Below are positions 10,901-20,430 of a stretch of DNA of 64,000 nucleotides, one piece after another (the first letter of the stretch is position 1; every line of letters begins with the position of its first letter). Where the stretch lies: positions 5,960,001-6,024,000 of the forward strand of contig NZ_SJPG01000001.1 of NCBI RefSeq assembly GCF_007859715.1, read 5' to 3'. The translations under genes and the position numbers were made by a program. Source of the stretch: Rubinisphaera italica (GTDB lineage: Bacteria > Planctomycetota > Planctomycetia > Planctomycetales > Planctomycetaceae). The notes below the pieces were generated by a model. It was given only the letters and a program-made list of their open reading frames with translations, did no database searches and had not been told where the DNA came from.

Positions 10901-11562
10901 TTGGCAGTACGATTGAACTTCCTCCGGAACTGGAAGCCAGTCAGTCTCTGCAAGTTGTCGGCTCTTTGGGAGGGAGTGTCTTTCAGGGCGTATTGCTGAT
11001 GTCAGAAGAAAACTTTTTGAAGCTGTTCCCGAATATCGAAGGCTACAACTATTTCCTGATGGAAGCCCCTCAGGATCAGATGGAAGATTTAACGCAGACT
11101 CTGGAAACGCGACTTGTTTCGATAGGGTTTGATGCTGAGCCAGTCGGCCGTCGGCTCGAAAACTTCCTGGCAGTGCAGAATACCTATTTGTCAACATTCC
11201 AGGCACTTGGCGGACTGGGACTGCTGCTGGGAACGATTGGACTCGGCACCGTTATGCTCAGAAATGTACTCGAACGTCGGTCGGAACTGGCATTAATGAG
11301 GGCCGTTGGCTTTTCCAAAGCCATGGTCGCCATGATGGTCCTGGCAGAGAATTCCGTTTTACTAATCACGGGATTGCTCATCGGAACCTTGACGGCCCTC
11401 TGGGCAATGCTGCCGAATATCCTGGCGCGAAGTGCAGATGTCCCCTGGCTGAGCGGACTGGGACTTCTCGCGGCGGTGCTGGTGACAGGGCTCGTTTCGG
11501 CGTTGTTTGCAATTGTCGAAGCGATTCGTACGCCGATTCTCTCGACGCTAAGAGGCGAGTAG
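7987..11562 (+). CDS. Large FtsX-family ABC transporter permease
   Basis: 1191 residues, partner of the preceding ATPase. An N-terminal helix ([24 protein letters not shown]) is followed by a very large extracytoplasmic domain. Then comes the first FtsX core ([44 protein letters not shown]..., about residues 575-710), more helices, a second periplasmic domain, and a C-terminal FtsX core ([38 protein letters not shown]...). The [11 protein letters not shown] motif is the conserved FtsX/MacB loop. The duplicated-core, roughly 1200-residue layout is common in planctomycetes. A hairpin terminator lies 24 bases beyond the stop. Confidence 0.92.
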   Translation: [1191 protein letters not shown]

Positions 11563-11586
11563 TTAAGCAGGTTTACGAACAAAAAA

Positions 11587-11616
11587 ACGGACTCCGCAAT
11601 TCAAGGCGGAGTCCGT
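11587..11616. terminator. Bidirectional intrinsic terminator
   Basis: ACGGACTCCGC and GCGGAGTCCGT form a perfect 11-bp stem with an eight-base loop. A-rich sequence lies on the left and T-rich on the right, between two convergent genes, so it can serve both. Confidence 0.85.
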
Positions 11617-11641
11617 TATTAATTTGTCACGATCACTTCCG

Positions 11642-12457
11642 TTACACTTCAGGTGGTGCATCTGGCAGAACGGAAATTACTGGTGTTCGTGGTGTGAAGC
11701 TTGGTCCTGGGAAATTCATGGCGTTAGGATCCTGTTCAATCACAGGTGCTTCCATTTCCTCTACCTGCTCGCCATTGGGATCGGCAGGTGTGACTTCGAT
11801 AATCTGATCCTGTCCGTAGCCATAAGCTCCGTTGACATAACCGGTTGGGTAATTAGCACCGGCATATCCCTGGCAGCGTCCGCAGTAACGGTTGTGCCAG
11901 ACACCGGGATGAGCCGGGCCTGGTGTTCGCCAGGGTTGAGCCGTCCAGGATGGTGCATGCTGGTAGTAGTAACCCATCTGAGCGGTGTCGGTTGGGGTGT
12001 AAACCATGGGGTAGTAGGGTGGTGCAGGAGCTGGGCCGGGGCCATAACCTGACCAGTAGTTCGGATACCATTTCTGATATTGAATTCGCTCTCGTTGTAA
12101 TGTCACTTTACTTGGCGCACACCAGTTGGCTCCTGGATATTGACGACCGACACCGTTGCGGCCGCCGTAAACTCCATTATGGCCATGCCCTGCGTGCACT
12201 CCGCGATTACCGCGACCACCACGGCAGTGCGGACAATGTCCATCAACTCCCATGGCACCCTGTTCGCAGTAGGGGCAGTGTTCGCTGACCTGGCCATCTT
12301 CTGAATGAACAGAATGTTCGGGAATGGCGGTTGGTTCTGGAATTGGCTTGAGTGAGTTTGCAGGTTGATCAGCAGCATGACTCAGGCAGGCAGCCAATCC
12401 CAGGCCCCAGGCACACGCCAGAGATAATTGAATTGCACGTGAAGCTATGAAACGCAT
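11642..12457 (-). CDS. Exported Gly/Tyr/Pro-rich protein with CxxC pairs
   Basis: 271 residues from the ATG at 12457 (MRFIASRAIQ), which has AGGAAAG upstream; the 8-residue-longer frame start is less likely. A signal peptide (LSLACAWGLGLAACLSHAA) is followed by a zinc-ribbon-like CPYC...CPHC module near residues 55-75, a Gly/His-rich stretch and Tyr/Pro-rich low-complexity sequence. No enzyme signature. It is the last of three adjacent genes for exported low-complexity proteins on this strand, so a shared surface or matrix role is plausible but inferred. Confidence 0.75.
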   Translation of the reverse strand: MRFIASRAIQLSLACAWGLGLAACLSHAADQPANSLKPIPEPTAIPEHSVHSEDGQVSEHCPYCEQGAMGVDGHCPHCRGGRGNRGVHAGHGHNGVYGGRNGVGRQYPGANWCAPSKVTLQRERIQYQKWYPNYWSGYGPGPAPAPPYYPMVYTPTDTAQMGYYYQHAPSWTAQPWRTPGPAHPGVWHNRYCGRCQGYAGANYPTGYVNGAYGYGQDQIIEVTPADPNGEQVEEMEAPVIEQDPNAMNFPGPSFTPRTPVISVLPDAPPEV

Positions 12458-12579
12458 AGGACTTTCCTGTCTGGATACCATCTGTCATAGATTGAGAGTT
12501 GAGTGCAGCAGTGGGATAAAATCACTGAGTCGCACTTATTGTTGAGTATTGCGGGCTGAATTCACTCAACCCCTTCATC

Positions 12580-13362
12580 TTATTGACCAGCAGCTTGCTG
12601 CTGGCATTGTGGGCAGTAGGCTCCCGTTCCTGGCCCGTAACCGGCTCCACCCTGACCAGGATAGGCTCCCGGTCCAACATATTGAGAACCATGAAAACCG
12701 TAAACGGCATTCGGTCCCTGCATCTGTTGTGGTGCATGGTTAGAAATGTGTGTAATACGACTGGCAGGCACTCCCCAGCTGTAGTTGTACTGGTGTCGTA
12801 CAACAGGAGCCAAAGGCACAGCGATGGGAACGCCGTAACCTTGAGCAGCATGAACGTTGCCATCACGACCATCGAAGTAGTCGGGATTGACCGGATAAGT
12901 CATCTGATAAACGCCAATTGGAGGGCAACCTTTTCCGCCACATCCATTCGGTCCCCAGCCACTGGCACCAGGCTCACGATTCAAGCCCATTCCGTAGTTG
13001 AGGATTCCACAAAGACGACCGAAGATAGACTTACGACAATTATCGCCACGTCCACCATGAATATGTCCGCCACTGCCACGCAGGCTAATGCCATCGGAGT
13101 GACCGTATCGAACCTTGTGAGCACGACCGACACGGCAATATTCACAGTTGCAGTCGTTTTTGTAAGTGCCGTATGCACAACCGTTAGGTGTGCAGTCTCC
13201 GGTCGCACATTCGTGCTTGACCTGCTCCAGGTTGGTGGAGTCATTAGCACCGGCTTTGTAGTCCGACTGTTTCACATTTTCGGGAGCATCGGCATTAGCG
13301 ACACTGCAGGACATCGCGATCATCGCAATGACCAAAGTTAGTCTTTTGAATTTGGAGATCAT
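12580..13362 (-). CDS. Exported Cys/Gly-rich protein
   Basis: 260 residues from the ATG at 13362 (MISKFKRLTL), chosen because AGGACG precedes it and a clean signal peptide ends at VANADA. The mature part has several Cys motifs (CATGDCTPNGCAYG, DCNCEYC, CGGKGCPP and a C-terminal CPQC). A Tyr/Gly/Pro/Gln-rich tail follows. The CPQC and CPYC/CPHC motifs link it to the downstream neighbour, suggesting related proteins. Function unknown. Confidence 0.75.
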   Translation of the reverse strand: MISKFKRLTLVIAMIAMSCSVANADAPENVKQSDYKAGANDSTNLEQVKHECATGDCTPNGCAYGTYKNDCNCEYCRVGRAHKVRYGHSDGISLRGSGGHIHGGRGDNCRKSIFGRLCGILNYGMGLNREPGASGWGPNGCGGKGCPPIGVYQMTYPVNPDYFDGRDGNVHAAQGYGVPIAVPLAPVVRHQYNYSWGVPASRITHISNHAPQQMQGPNAVYGFHGSQYVGPGAYPGQGGAGYGPGTGAYCPQCQQQAAGQ

Positions 13363-13430
13363 GAGTTCGTCCTGAATGAGCGGGATCATACTGAATGTGG
13401 AATAGAAATTTTCTGACGATTCCGTTTCAA

Positions 13431-14000
13431 CTATCGAGTTGATGGGGGAATGAAGAACGAGAACGGCTTGTAGTGCGATCGGTACTTCACAGAAACTTCT
13501 GTTCCCTGAAGCTCCCAGCGGTCGTGCGAACGAACACCCAGTGGAGTCAGGTACCATGATCCCTTAACTTTGTAGTAGTAAGGACCATAGAGTGATTTGT
13601 ATTGGTGTGGGTACAGCATTTCGTGTGGTGAAAATGCCTGATTGGTAATCATCGTCCCGCCCGAGTAAACCGGAGTATTTGGCTGTGGCGAAGGATACAG
13701 CGGAGCATTCAGCTGAGGATAACCCGGTCGGTAAGCCTGAGCGACAGGTCCCAGTTGGGACGGATGATTGTTGTGATGCTTGGAGACCGGCGTTGCCTGA
13801 ATCACATTCGCAGAATGGATTGGCTTTGCGCTGGTGGCGTTACGAATCAGTCCAGGAGCACTTTGTGAGGGTTGCTCATGACTGATGATTCTCACGACAC
13901 CTGCGGTGCTTTGATGAGATTGTGCCCACACCGAGTGCTGTGCCGAAAACACAACGGCGATCGTTCCTACTACGGTCGCAAGACGTAAGTGTCGCGACAT
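13431..14000 (-). CDS. Exported Pro/Tyr/His-rich protein
   Basis: 189 residues starting MSRHLRLATV with a signal peptide ending near SVWAQ. The middle is rich in Pro, His, Gln and Tyr. The C-terminal 60 residues are more ordered (YGPYYYKVKGSWYLTPLG, then HDRWELQGTEVSVKY). It is the first gene of the three-gene run of exported proteins and probably carries the promoter upstream of 14000. No known domain recognised. Confidence 0.72.
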   Translation of the reverse strand: MSRHLRLATVVGTIAVVFSAQHSVWAQSHQSTAGVVRIISHEQPSQSAPGLIRNATSAKPIHSANVIQATPVSKHHNNHPSQLGPVAQAYRPGYPQLNAPLYPSPQPNTPVYSGGTMITNQAFSPHEMLYPHQYKSLYGPYYYKVKGSWYLTPLGVRSHDRWELQGTEVSVKYRSHYKPFSFFIPPSTR

Positions 14001-14465
14001 AATCCACCTCCCTGCCGGAATACTGCCGAATTATTTACTGAGTGTTCAGTGAGTTACACAGCGAATCGTCAACTTCCCAGTCGCAATAGCTGTGATATCA
14101 ATTGAATTTGAATATCCTGACGAAATCTTCACGCGACTCCTGGTCAGGGGTGTAATGTCTGCCCTCTTAACCGGCATTCATCGCACATATCCACTATCAG
14201 GTTCGGCTTCTAACGAATCCTTCGATGAGGCATTCTTTTCGATCCGGAACGAATTCATCAATTTTGCGTAACTACTGGCCGTTTAGGAAGATACGATCGC
14301 CTTACAACCGGAATAGTCGTTGCAATCCCTGGAATCGTCAAGATCGGAAATCTTGCGTTATCTTACCCAGATTGAACAGGGGAATGCAGAAACAGAACCT
14401 CTTCCTGCACTGGGGGCAGCATCCGTTGTTGAGACGAATTACAAGCATGAGAATTGAACAATCAA
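14001..14465. other. Intergenic region upstream of the exported-protein genes
   Basis: About 465 bases separating the three-gene run from the 3' end of the AAA ATPase gene on the same strand. No gene, RNA or clear repeat was seen. Confidence 0.5.
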
Positions 14466-16013
<1,548 letters not shown>

Positions 16014-16290
16014 CGCCTTTGCCACCTGATGCATTTACTGTAGGAATTATGCAACATTAGTTCATAATGCGATCAGGTGACTCCTCAGAAAGAGATGGAC
16101 ATTGAAGCCAGACGAAATCTGAAAAACAAGTCGATAAAATCGTTATGACACCACCTATTCTTCACATTCAAATGAGTCATGACTCGGGTTTTGCCTGATA
16201 AGATCGTAAAGTTTGATCACTCTGAAGTTTTGCAAAACGCTCTCATTCAAAAGAATGAGATTTCAGCGTATGAAATATCGAGAGCATCTT

Positions 16291-16312
16291 AACCCGACGC
16301 GTCAGCGAGGGG
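16291..16312 (+). repeat. Dispersed CAGCGAGGGG repeat, copy 2
   Basis: AACCCGACGCGTCAGCGAGG followed by GG. It is an exact reverse complement of 16472-16493, so the pair encloses about 160 bases. Confidence 0.8.
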
Positions 16313-16471
16313 ACGGCTTCCGATTAATAATTCGGTTAAACTCTAAAACCAGTTGGTTACTGTTATTTCACGTGAAAAACTGACCGGTGAAGCATAAACG
16401 CGGGTTAATTATCGATTCGTTTAATGGGGTTGCCAAAGACCCAATTCAGCAGATTAACAATTCCACACGGG

Positions 16472-16493
16472 CCCCTCGCTGACGCGTCGGGTT
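16472..16493 (-). repeat. Dispersed CAGCGAGGGG repeat, copy 3 (inverted)
   Basis: Exact 22-nt inverted partner of 16291-16312, ending 17 bases before the hpnE stop codon. Confidence 0.8.
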
Positions 16494-16510
16494 ATGATTT
16501 ATTGGAATTT

Positions 16511-17968
16511 TCAATACTTCAGATTACTGTTTTTCATAAAGACTCTGGCAAAAACTGAGGGAAGCAATTCAGTCGCCCCAACATGAGACTTTGCATGTAG
16601 ATCGCCAATAGGGATCACATTTTCAGCTGCCAGAAAGCCACTGCGTACCGCTCCTTCCATTGTGGCTGGCCAGCCAGTACTCGTCCAATCGCCTGCAATC
16701 TGCAGATTTGAAATTTCCGTTTGCTGAAGGGGCCGAAGTTTATCGATCTCCGGTAAGACAGAAAAGACTGCCCGATGTTCCGTGATGGCACGGGCATGCA
16801 GTAATTGAGCCGTTCTGGTTTCCGGCCAAATCTCTTTGAGCTCCTGGTGAACTTCATTAACCAACTCCTGTTGAGTCCTCTGAGAGACTCCAGACTGTTG
16901 ACGGGTCGACCGGGAATTACTGATTACGATCTGATAGGCGTACTTTTCTGGTTTTCCATACTTTTGTTCGGAATTCAGGATTGCCGTTCGATTGAACATC
17001 CATTGACTGGTCCGGTCGATCAGGACCGCATGCCGTAACGCTGTGATTGGTCGATCAAACCAGAAATGCAAACTGGAAATGGGAGCCGATTCAATTTGTG
17101 AAATGCTTTGATACGGTTCGGTATTGGCCAATTGATCCGGCAACAGAGACATCACGCGGTCAAAAGATACCGCAAGAATCACATGATCCGCTGAGACCGT
17201 TTCACCATTCGTCAAAGTCACCCCTGTGATCTGAGAATCGACTTCACCGTTCAGTTCCAACTGTTTCACACCGGCCTGCAACCGGAGTTTGACACCCTGC
17301 GATTCCAGCCAGGATTTAATGACTCCATCGTAAAAATGCCCGAGTGGGATATTGAGTAACTGTACTTTCCAGCCTTCGCGATGACTCAAAAAGCCATCGA
17401 CAAACACTTGCCGTGCATAATGGTAGGAAATTCGAGAGAGATCTTCACTCAAAGCGCTAACGAGCACGAGATTCCAGAAACGATTAATCGCTTGGCTTGT
17501 CTGCCTCGATTGATTCAGAAAGTCGATCAGAGAATCACCCGGCCAGGTCGGGTTTCGCATCAATGACCACATCCCTCTCGCCAGATCGATTTTATCTCGC
17601 AGGCTCAAATAACTGAAGCAAGCAAAGGCTGCAGCGAGATGAGCCGGTGCGGGAAGCCATCCGTTTCGCAAACGATTGACGACACCGTCGCGGCCAAGGA
17701 ATTGCAGTTGATGTTCGGTGATCAGATGCTGGCGAGATCCGGTCAACTCGCAAAGGTGTTGAAAATTCACGCAGCAGCCCATGTTGACGTGCTGACAATT
17801 ATCAATCAGTTCACCAGTTGTCTGATCGATAATCGACGTCGCACGACCTCCAAGCCTTGGTCGTGATTCGAGCAGAGTGATGCGGAAGTTTTGTTTCGTT
17901 AATGCGACAGCTGCAGAGAGACCCGCCAGTCCGCCACCAACGATCACAACATGCGGCTGGCTGTTCAC
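16511..17968 (-). CDS. hpnE: Hydroxysqualene dehydroxylase HpnE-like FAD amine-oxidase family protein
   Basis: 485 residues from a GTG at 17968 that overlaps the preceding stop (GTGA). The N-terminus HVVIVGGGLAGLSAAVAL is the FAD dinucleotide-binding loop, followed by LLESRPRLGGRATS. QHVNMGCCVNFQHLCELTG matches the HpnE subgroup of carotenoid-desaturase-like oxidoreductases, and the C-terminus has LQIAGDWTSTGWPATMEGAVRSG, the second FAD motif. HpnE reduces hydroxysqualene to squalene in the HpnCDE route to squalene for hopanoids and sterols. hpnC and hpnD are not in the window, so assignment rests on the family signature alone. Confidence 0.85.
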   Translation of the reverse strand: MNSQPHVVIVGGGLAGLSAAVALTKQNFRITLLESRPRLGGRATSIIDQTTGELIDNCQHVNMGCCVNFQHLCELTGSRQHLITEHQLQFLGRDGVVNRLRNGWLPAPAHLAAAFACFSYLSLRDKIDLARGMWSLMRNPTWPGDSLIDFLNQSRQTSQAINRFWNLVLVSALSEDLSRISYHYARQVFVDGFLSHREGWKVQLLNIPLGHFYDGVIKSWLESQGVKLRLQAGVKQLELNGEVDSQITGVTLTNGETVSADHVILAVSFDRVMSLLPDQLANTEPYQSISQIESAPISSLHFWFDRPITALRHAVLIDRTSQWMFNRTAILNSEQKYGKPEKYAYQIVISNSRSTRQQSGVSQRTQQELVNEVHQELKEIWPETRTAQLLHARAITEHRAVFSVLPEIDKLRPLQQTEISNLQIAGDWTSTGWPATMEGAVRSGFLAAENVIPIGDLHAKSHVGATELLPSVFARVFMKNSNLKY

Positions 17969-18480
17969 GAATCGAGATCAACAATTCGCTGGTCAAACAG
18001 AATTGCCTCGTCACTCAGACCGGCTTGCTTGAGGGCTTCGATCAATTGATTTTCTGCCGAAGGGAGAGCAGATCCAGCATGAAAAACACGAGCCTTAACT
18101 CCCTGAGCATTCCCTTGACTCTGTTTGACTTTTTCGATGATTTGATCGAGCGTGATCTCTTCGACGGATTTCGGGGACTGGTCGTTGGTCGCCCAGCGAT
18201 ATCCCGTGCCGACGACGACAACGGAAATCAATTCAGAGGTATCAGGTTTCTCAGGCTTCACATTAGTTTGATTCTCTGGAAACATGGGAGCCGTCGGAGA
18301 AGGGGCGACTGCCTTTGTGTTTTCTAAATCAGTAGTATCCGTCTGGCTGGATTCATCATTACCATCTCCGGTACCGGTCCCCAGACCGAAGGGAATACCA
18401 AGTTGACTGAATAATAAAGCCAGGCTGACGGTCGCGATCGTCGCCCCGGTGATTACGATTTTTCGACTAGTTTTTCCCAT
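17965..18480 (-). CDS. Hypothetical single-pass membrane protein
   Basis: 171 residues. A short basic start (MGKTSRKIV) is followed by one transmembrane helix (TGATIATVSLALLFSQLGI), a Gly/Asp/Thr/Pro-rich linker and a folded C-terminal domain from about residue 85 (ISVVVVGTGYRWATNDQ...). The domain looks like a small alpha/beta unit. It sits between the ExbD-like gene (24-base gap) and hpnE (4-base overlap), so it is probably co-translated with both. With the ExbB/ExbD neighbours it could be a third component of a proton-driven envelope complex, which is inference. Confidence 0.7.
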   Translation of the reverse strand: MGKTSRKIVITGATIATVSLALLFSQLGIPFGLGTGTGDGNDESSQTDTTDLENTKAVAPSPTAPMFPENQTNVKPEKPDTSELISVVVVGTGYRWATNDQSPKSVEEITLDQIIEKVKQSQGNAQGVKARVFHAGSALPSAENQLIEALKQAGLSDEAILFDQRIVDLDS

Positions 18481-18504
18481 CCAACCATTCCTTATCAGTA
18501 TGAA

Positions 18505-19362
18505 TTACTCAGCGTTTGTAGATTCAATTTCCGGCAAAAAGCCGACGACGGCATATTCAAACCGTGTCCGTCCATCGGCATCGGATCTCATCCGATCGGT
18601 TACTGCCGGGAGCGAGGAAAGCACCTGCTGACGCATTGCTGCCCGAACTTCTCCATAGCTGACCAGTATGATGACCAATCCTTTCGTTTGCGGCAATGAT
18701 TTATACAGGTTGAACAACTTCTCCTGAAAATCATCTTCCGAAACTGCTCGAATCGAAAACGTCTTTTCGCCAACATGGACATCAATCACTTCCTGAGAAT
18801 TGATATGAATCTCCCAGATATCACACCGCTTGCGGATTTCTTCATAGGCCAGCAGAAAAGTCGCCAGATCGCGTGGCTGAGACTGCTCAACATCTTTGGC
18901 AAGCTCTTCCACTTTTTCCGGAGCGATCGGCTGAGGAGTTGTCCCCCCCCTCGAGAGAGCTTCGATGATTTTCGAGATCTCGATCGAAGAATTCTGGTAA
19001 GCAGTTTTCAGAGCAGAGAGAATTTTATCGCGCTGATCGCTCACATCCTTGAGTCGTCCCGACATTTCATCCTGATCAGCTGCGGCCTTGAGTTGATCAG
19101 CCGCCCTCATTTTTTGAGCCGCTTTTAATTCTTCCTCTGCCTGAAACCGCAGACGCTGCGATTCTGCAAGCACCTCTTTGGAGAATGCCAGATTCTGCTC
19201 AGCTTCATCGAGTCGATACTCCAGCACCGCAAGATCATCCGTACGTTTTTCCGTCACCGCCTGCGTCGTCTGCTCCATTTCCAGATACTGAGCAAATATC
19301 ACAATCAGCAACAGATCCAGCAGAGGAGTCAACTGCAGTGATAGGCGTTTGATGGATTTCAT
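18505..19362 (-). CDS. ExbD/TolR/MotB-like protein with coiled coil
   Basis: 285 residues. The start MKSIKRLSLQLTPLLDLLLI carries the ExbD-type helix with the conserved Asp (LTPLLDLLLIVIFAQ). A long coiled coil follows at about residues 35-130 (Glu/Leu/Ala/Lys heptads). A C-terminal domain ends with RTRFEYAVVGFLPEIES, reminiscent of the ExbD C-terminal fold. It pairs with the MotA/TolQ/ExbB homologue upstream; such pairs form a proton channel energising envelope processes. The coiled coil makes it longer than plain ExbD (about 140 aa). Confidence 0.8.
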   Translation of the reverse strand: MKSIKRLSLQLTPLLDLLLIVIFAQYLEMEQTTQAVTEKRTDDLAVLEYRLDEAEQNLAFSKEVLAESQRLRFQAEEELKAAQKMRAADQLKAAADQDEMSGRLKDVSDQRDKILSALKTAYQNSSIEISKIIEALSRGGTTPQPIAPEKVEELAKDVEQSQPRDLATFLLAYEEIRKRCDIWEIHINSQEVIDVHVGEKTFSIRAVSEDDFQEKLFNLYKSLPQTKGLVIILVSYGEVRAAMRQQVLSSLPAVTDRMRSDADGRTRFEYAVVGFLPEIESTNAE

Positions 19363-19683
19363 AGGACAGTGTTGGTTGAGGGTTTAAAGTTGAGACTTGA
19401 ATGTAAAAGGATTTGTCATTTATCTGTAGGTCAGGCACTGCCTGGCGAAATTCGATGTCGACGCTCCCCATAAAAGATGTAATCTCTCCTTCTCCTTGGG
19501 GAGCGGCTTTCTTTCCTTCTCCTTGGGGAGAAGGTGGCCGAAGGCCGGATGAGGGGATTTCTTCGACGTTCTTATTGTTATCAACATCGTTTTCTTTCAC
19601 CTACACACTCTCACAGTGTGAGAGTGGAACAAAGCCGTCTCTCCCAGAGGGAGAGGGGACTATTTCTGTGTTGACCTGCAGAG
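19363..19683. repeat. Intergenic spacer with CTCCTTGGGGAG repeats inside the exb run
   Basis: The spacer between the ExbD-like and ExbB-like genes holds two copies of TTCTCCTTGGGGAG near 19489 and 19516, followed by AAGGTGGCCGAAGGCCGGAT and, further on, CTCTCCCAGAGGGAGAGGGG. Each word is palindromic. These look like a dispersed intergenic element. Frames through them (peptides such as RPPSPQGEG) are artefacts. Confidence 0.65.
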
Positions 19684-20328
19684 CTATTCACTTGCAGGCG
19701 TTTCTCCCAATCGACTTTTGATAGTGGAAATCATACTACGAATATGACTGCGGGTTTCACTGAGGCGTTGAAATGCTGGTTCAAGTAGACTATTCACGAA
19801 CAGGAGCACGAGGGCAGCTGATAACCCCGCGAATGTCGACCAGATTGCATCCCCAAAGCGGGCGACGATTAATGAAACGGTTTCGGTATCAGCACTGCCG
19901 GGGGCATTCAAGGCTGCTCCAATCGAAACAATGGTTCCCAGAACGCCAGCCAGGGGATACGCTTCAATCATCGTCCGTGCAGTATTGGCGATCGTTTCAA
20001 ACTTGAGCGCATGTAAATAACGTCGCTTTTCATCGAGCAGATTCATTCGATTCCGCAGCAACTGCTGCTCCTGCTTTCTGCTCGGATCGCTCACCACATC
20101 TTCGATATCGGCTATGAAGGCATCCATTTGTTCGGTCAGATGAGCGGTTGGATCGAGCACACTTCGCTGACGTAGATCACGAGTGTAATCCTGCAGGGTT
20201 CCTGTCAGAATTTTCATATCCCGTCGCGACCACAGCACAAGCACAGCAAACACGGCCAGATGAAAACAGGCCGCGACGCTGATCGCCCAGGTTGAAAGTT
20301 CCGCGATTGCGGAAAGAATACTATTCAC
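19684..20328 (-). CDS. MotA/TolQ/ExbB proton channel family protein
   Basis: 214 residues with three hydrophobic segments: residues 13-33, then AYPLAGVLGTIVSIGAAL at about 118-135 and AIWSTFAGLSAALVLLFVNSLLEP at about 160-183. The last two match the ExbB/TolQ core (P-x-x-G-L-x-G-T-V and the small-residue helix). A cytoplasmic helical loop lies between TM1 and TM2. It is the channel partner of the ExbD-like protein downstream, separated from it by a repeat-filled 321-base spacer. Confidence 0.88.
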   Translation of the reverse strand: MNSILSAIAELSTWAISVAACFHLAVFAVLVLWSRRDMKILTGTLQDYTRDLRQRSVLDPTAHLTEQMDAFIADIEDVVSDPSRKQEQQLLRNRMNLLDEKRRYLHALKFETIANTARTMIEAYPLAGVLGTIVSIGAALNAPGSADTETVSLIVARFGDAIWSTFAGLSAALVLLFVNSLLEPAFQRLSETRSHIRSMISTIKSRLGETPASE

Positions 20329-20430
20329 GCCATCCCCTCAAGGCCCGATGCAGGAACAGCAATCGACCTGATTTTCTGATAGTCACTTGATGTAGAACTC
20401 TGTCACTTCATTGTAACGAGCATCAAACGA

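Larger units (their letters stand above)
16014..16510. other. Intergenic region carrying an inverted repeat pair
   Basis: Roughly 500 bases between the hpnE 3' end and the AAA ATPase start. Apart from the two inverted copies of the dispersed repeat (listed separately), no gene is evident. Confidence 0.55.

Noticed and set aside
19363..19600. Small protein with PPSPQGEG-type repeats
   Set aside because: Read from a dispersed intergenic repeat; such peptides recur wherever the repeat occurs.
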